Origin: Thermoguttaceae bacterium | Lineage (GTDB): Bacteria > Planctomycetota > Planctomycetia > Pirellulales > Thermoguttaceae | DNA length: 9,048 nt | Direction of reading: 5' to 3' | Assembly: GCA_024653385.1 (NCBI GenBank) | Contig: JANLFZ010000003.1 | Span: 1 to 9,048, forward strand | In this document: positions 7,401-9,048 of the stretch, piece by piece | How positions within the stretch are numbered: the first letter of the stretch is position 1 | Layout: each line of letters starts with the position of its first letter | Notes under the pieces: generated by a model | The model's input: only the letters and a program-made list of their open reading frames with translations | Database searches by the model: none | Told to the model about the DNA's origin: nothing | Position numbers and translations under genes: made by a program

Positions 7401-8449
7401 GCCCGAAGCCGCTCGCCGTGCCGGCCACGAAGCCCTTTTAGGAGCTGAACGTAAAACTCATCGCGATACGCCGCGATGTGGGGCAAGAGAGTGGCCAGGC
7501 TGACCGAGGAATCGTGCGTGTCCGGACCGCTGCCCGTGACACCCGAGCCCATCAAGATCGTGCCCGCCAAGACCGCGGCGGCTTCAAACAACTTCTCCTC
7601 GTAGGGGAGGTCCGTACGTTCCTGCACGCGGCCCCACAGGGCATCGAGCGTCACCTGCTGGAGCACATACCGCCGATAGAACCCTCGGTTGTCGATGCGG
7701 TGGGGATCCCATCCCCCAAAATGGTAATTTGGACGCCGATTAACCGGATGATCGAAATCATAGGCCCGGGGGTCGACGGCCAACTCCTGCATCAGCTCGG
7801 GATGGAACCATGCCCGATCCAGCAGGTCGTCGGGCGTGTTTCGCAGAATCTCCAAGGCTTTCTCGACCACGTCGTGATAGCAACCCACCGACACGCCGGC
7901 CCCTTCGACGTACAACGGGATAGGATGTACCCATTCGTGCTCGTAAGGCTGGATCTTCTGCTGGGTGCGCAGCACCGCCACCGGCCGGTGGCCGATGAAA
8001 TCGTTCAATCGACGAATGGCCTCGCGGACCACCCGATCGGGTACGTCCCAGGGGCCTCCCTGAGCCAGCACGGCCAGAAACGCATGGCCGAGGAAGAACG
8101 GCTGGAACAAGGCCTCGTCGGTCTGATGAAACAGCAGATCGCGGTGGAAGCGGCGGTACTCGGGCAAGAGACGCTGGGTAACGATCGCCAACACCGACTT
8201 GGCCTGATCGGATTGTCGGAAGGCATCCGACGAGCGACTCAGCTCCTCCAGGCTGCCTTGGAGCACCGAGAGCACCGCCCTCCACGTCGGCACCGAACAA
8301 TGCTCCGAACGGGCGGATGCAACCAGGCCGAATAGACTATTCAGATTGCGAAGGAAGGCGGGGTCGGGTTTACCGGAAGAGAAGTTCAGGTACCCGAGAA
8401 TCTCACTCGTATACTTCTGCGCTGTGGGGCCCAGGCGATCCAAGTCCAT
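4493..8449 (-). CDS. Large unnamed protein (1318 residues), first gene of the scpA operon
   Basis: I do not recognise a named family. The protein has no signal peptide or membrane helix and is overwhelmingly helical, with many leucine/arginine/alanine helices that suggest a TPR-like or solenoid scaffold. The most distinctive region is residues 100-280, rich in His, Trp and Tyr: 'FHRDLLFHQTDE' (101-112), 'HEWVHPIPLYVEGAGVSVGC' (171-190), and 'DFDHPVNRRPNYHFGGWDPH' (231-250) followed by 'IDNRGFYRRYVLQQVTLDA' (252-270). A second distinctive stretch is 'DPWNILGFGGQFSKFP' (455-470) followed by 'EDSIHDHR'. An acidic linker (about 692-740, with 'EDDPDDEK') divides the protein into two halves. The C-terminal half is plain helical and ends in a coiled-coil-like segment (about 1243-1283). 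No Walker, HExxH or nuclease motif was seen. The start is taken at the ATG at 8449, seven bases from GGGAGGT, rather than the GTG at 8458, which overlaps that site. scpA follows after 74 bases. Confidence 0.88.
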   Translation of the reverse strand: MDLDRLGPTAQKYTSEILGYLNFSSGKPDPAFLRNLNSLFGLVASARSEHCSVPTWRAVLSVLQGSLEELSRSSDAFRQSDQAKSVLAIVTQRLLPEYRRFHRDLLFHQTDEALFQPFFLGHAFLAVLAQGGPWDVPDRVVREAIRRLNDFIGHRPVAVLRTQQKIQPYEHEWVHPIPLYVEGAGVSVGCYHDVVEKALEILRNTPDDLLDRAWFHPELMQELAVDPRAYDFDHPVNRRPNYHFGGWDPHRIDNRGFYRRYVLQQVTLDALWGRVQERTDLPYEEKLFEAAAVLAGTILMGSGVTGSGPDTHDSSVSLATLLPHIAAYRDEFYVQLLKGLRGRHGERLRAEAQALRQPFGGARQHLNQTLARRRAAQLQHVHLARLFARMGFTDAAAEQARAVPVASARMRCEIDCRLTTAHAALAQGQLELAAKQLPEIEDLLHRAIECGAMVDPWNILGFGGQFSKFPAPEDSIHDHRVDELLELMNELFDLYARLEESAAAAGDDPLVDRLAARLDRLAAWWDQYASTEVSGIEGISGRQVCESAGRVAKALRAWHQAGTEAGNLAFWRRHAERFRSPEAYGLLVEALLKQRDLVASMALVMHWLSQSDEIPLAQGPHSFGALALRWMEQVWQTEETGPTSPARPVALAERFNLSRKFLDYLEANAEPLWGVPRLELAGQSLDGGLPSAENGQEDDPDDEKNLFRAAYENVTYRDTAEDGFEGEMLEGVGIEATDFELSAEAGRIHGRLTFLTTVVRLWKTVAAATIDYRDPAREEAVAEWLRQVSAWRRSFADLLAAVHRYRIPPPRGTHDSLVEYDRRRAVKEALLDRIISAAVETADAGLLLSAMLGSAAPEVGIEDWEPPVRRVLAALVRGDAAGVRAAWPDLVDALASQPLLYLPTVRGGNPERIAVSRTLQQVLGRLLDALPRLGLLNETYQLLGVIQEMERNHPAGPGAITEFDRLFDTGCRAVFRCLVESAEAWQAPRGARGFSAERLLGETLERASERLLRRWLAHSRNVRLSVLEAVDERSRWHGLKQFIQRYGGDLFTQKFMIFANLRAILHQGVSRWLQSREEASDDERFLLLEDLDRKIPRAQAVYWLELILEAVVENYGEYVDYNSTTTQSDRGEMLYTLLDFLRLEASYDRVAWNLRPVALAHEVLVRSGRAEAADLWREMVAQRSAPVADEHLQRLERLVAKYGMRLPSVADRIGERFVRPLLVDRLCALVRPAVEELRSGATTASFDQLRREIEPFLREPSGVGFDVPNWLESLEEEVRKLRADPAEAEPWSPLDRIPQVRLSLDETRRQIASWDDEG

Positions 8450-8456
8450 CAGCGAC

Positions 8457-8463
8457 ACCTCCC
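8457..8463 (-). promoter_or_regulatory. Shine-Dalgarno site that decides the start of the large gene
   Basis: Reads GGGAGGT on the minus strand with a seven-base gap to the ATG at 8449. The upstream GTG at 8458 partly overlaps it and so cannot use it, which makes the protein 1318 rather than 1321 residues. Confidence 0.8.
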
Positions 8464-8481
8464 ATGTCGGGCGAAACCGGG

Positions 8482-8487
8482 ATTATA
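8482..8487 (-). promoter_or_regulatory. Consensus -10 box (TATAAT) of the large gene-scpA-RNase Z unit
   Basis: A perfect TATAAT in otherwise GC-rich DNA, 32 bases upstream of the ATG at 8449. Transcription would start near 8475, leaving a leader of about 25 bases that contains the GGGAGGT site. No good -35 hexamer lies 16-18 bases upstream; TTGTCC (8515-8510) is 22 bases away, too far. An activator or another sigma factor may be involved. Confidence 0.5.
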
Positions 8488-8642
8488 CCGAATGCCTCGC
8501 GTCTGCACGGGACAATCGACCTGGTGTCAGTTGGGCCAACGGCCCGCCACCCCGTGGAGAGCGCACCCACCGACGGCTCCATCGGGGGGAACCCACGATC
8601 GCCTTGTTTTTTGTGGTGAAATCTTCCCAAGAGGTTAGTATC

Positions 8643-8666
8643 ATGAAATCGTGGGAGTCGCTCTAA
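8643..8666 (+). CDS. Seven-codon open frame upstream of the PQQ-like gene (possible leader peptide)
   Basis: ATG AAA TCG TGG GAG TCG CTC TAA would encode MKSWESL. AAGAGG (8629-8634) lies eight bases before the ATG, the same hexamer that precedes the ATG of the next gene. The frame ends 44 bases before that gene's start. Such a frame could be a leader peptide or upstream ORF, but a frame this short can arise by chance, and a TAGTAT motif at 8636-8641 would, if it were a -10 box, put the ATG at or ahead of the transcript start. Confidence 0.25.
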   Translation: MKSWESL

Positions 8667-8695
8667 CGAGCGGTATGCCGTCGTTGGTGGATTCA

Positions 8696-8701
8696 AAGAG
8701 G
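8696..8701 (+). promoter_or_regulatory. Shine-Dalgarno site of the PQQ-like gene
   Basis: AAGAGG, nine bases before the ATG at 8711. It supports that start, which also opens a good signal peptide. The rest of the gap (8488-8642) shows no other feature I can support. Confidence 0.55.
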
Positions 8702-8710
8702 CGATCTGAC

Positions 8711-9048
8711 ATGGTCCGTCATTCGTTCTATGCGTTTGCGCTGTTGGTTGCGGTCGGGGGGGCCGTCGCGTCGAATGGCGCTTGCGCCAGTGAACTCTTA
8801 ACCGATGCCGAACTCGCCCGGCACGGGCTGGTCCGGGCTTGGTTCACCCAGGTGCAGCTCGATCCCGCCCGAGGCCGAGTGACGGACATCGTCATCGACG
8901 GGGGGACGGTGTTTGTCCAGACCGATCGGGCGATTCTCCAGGCGATCGACGCCGAGACCGGCCAGACCCTATGGGTCCAGCAGGTTGGCGACCCGAACCA
9001 CCCCACCCTCACCCCCGGCATCAGCAACCGGATGGTTGCCGTGATCAA
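8711..9048 (+). CDS. Exported PQQ-like beta-propeller protein (partial, N-terminus)
   Basis: The first 112 codons are present and the gene runs off the right edge. The start MVRHSFYAFALLVAVGGAVA is an export signal with likely cleavage after 'GACA' at about residue 26. After it comes 'LARHGLVRAWFTQVQLDPAR' (35-54), an N-terminal segment I associate, from memory, with planctomycete proteins of this type. A first propeller blade follows: strand 'VTDIVIDGGTVFVQTD' (57-72) and the PQQ/BamB-like signature 'LQAIDAETGQTLWVQQVG' (76-93), then 'TPGISNRMVAVI'. Proteins of this type fold as beta-propellers outside the cytoplasm; many bind no PQQ, so enzymatic activity should not be assumed. It is transcribed divergently from the large gene across a 261-base gap. 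A Shine-Dalgarno site at 8696-8701 supports the ATG. BamB is an alternative, but the aromatic N-terminal segment argues against it. Confidence 0.82.
   Translation, partial: MVRHSFYAFALLVAVGGAVASNGACASELLTDAELARHGLVRAWFTQVQLDPARGRVTDIVIDGGTVFVQTDRAILQAIDAETGQTLWVQQVGDPNHPTLTPGISNRMVAVI

Noticed and set aside
4454..7441. A 995-codon open frame on the plus strand
   Set aside because: It lies wholly antisense to the large gene and the scpA start region. Its product is a low-complexity mix rich in Gly, Gln, Val and Arg, with no recognisable domain. Such frames are expected opposite genes in GC-rich DNA.
8611..8641. TTGTGG and TAGTAT as a plus-strand promoter
   Set aside because: The spacer is 19 bases and both boxes are imperfect; it also overlaps the ribosome site of the seven-codon frame. 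It is kept only as a competing reading.
1..9048. Defence system, mobile element, CRISPR array or biosynthetic cluster
   Set aside because: No repeats with spacers, transposase or integrase, toxin-antitoxin pair, restriction enzyme or biosynthetic core enzyme is visible in any frame. The genes look like core genome.

Overview
The window looks like chromosomal DNA of a high-GC planctomycete, probably of the Pirellulales group. This is inferred from the mix of genes: a secreted HEAT-repeat protein, a DUF2752 membrane protein, a secreted PQQ-type beta-propeller protein that opens with an aromatic 'RAWFTQVQ' segment, a very large unnamed cytoplasmic protein next to scpA, and a short RNase Z-like enzyme. 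The DNA is GC-rich throughout, so the strand opposite each gene carries long spurious open frames. No tRNA, rRNA, transposase, integrase, CRISPR array or phage gene is visible. The layout is that of a compact core region, with no intergenic gap over about 260 bases.

Left part (1-1316, minus strand): an exported protein starting with a carboxypeptidase-regulatory-like domain runs off the left edge (1-245). It lies downstream of a secreted HEAT-repeat protein (345-1316). The HEAT gene has a strong Shine-Dalgarno site and a weak promoter candidate. The next gene on the right runs divergently from the shared gap at 1317-1564.

Middle-left (1565-2693, plus strand): a DUF2752 three-helix membrane protein (1565-2014) is followed 19 bases later by a lipoprotein with a clear lipobox (2034-2693). 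The two probably form a small envelope operon. It converges on the next block across a 73-base gap containing a 12-bp palindrome.

Centre (2767-8449, minus strand): a three-gene transcription unit read right to left. It holds a 1318-residue protein of no family I recognise, then scpA (condensin kleisin subunit), then an RNase Z-type metallo-beta-lactamase-fold enzyme. The scpA stop and the RNase Z start share an ATGA overlap, which suggests translational coupling. A perfect TATAAT box and a GGGAGGT ribosome site precede the large gene and place its start at 8449. The unit links an uncharacterised giant protein, a chromosome-organisation subunit and a probable tRNA 3'-processing nuclease. This is the most interesting part of the window, but nothing in it proves a new system.

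Right edge (8711-9048, plus strand): the start of an exported PQQ-like beta-propeller protein runs off the window. A seven-codon open frame with its own Shine-Dalgarno site lies just upstream and could be a leader peptide.
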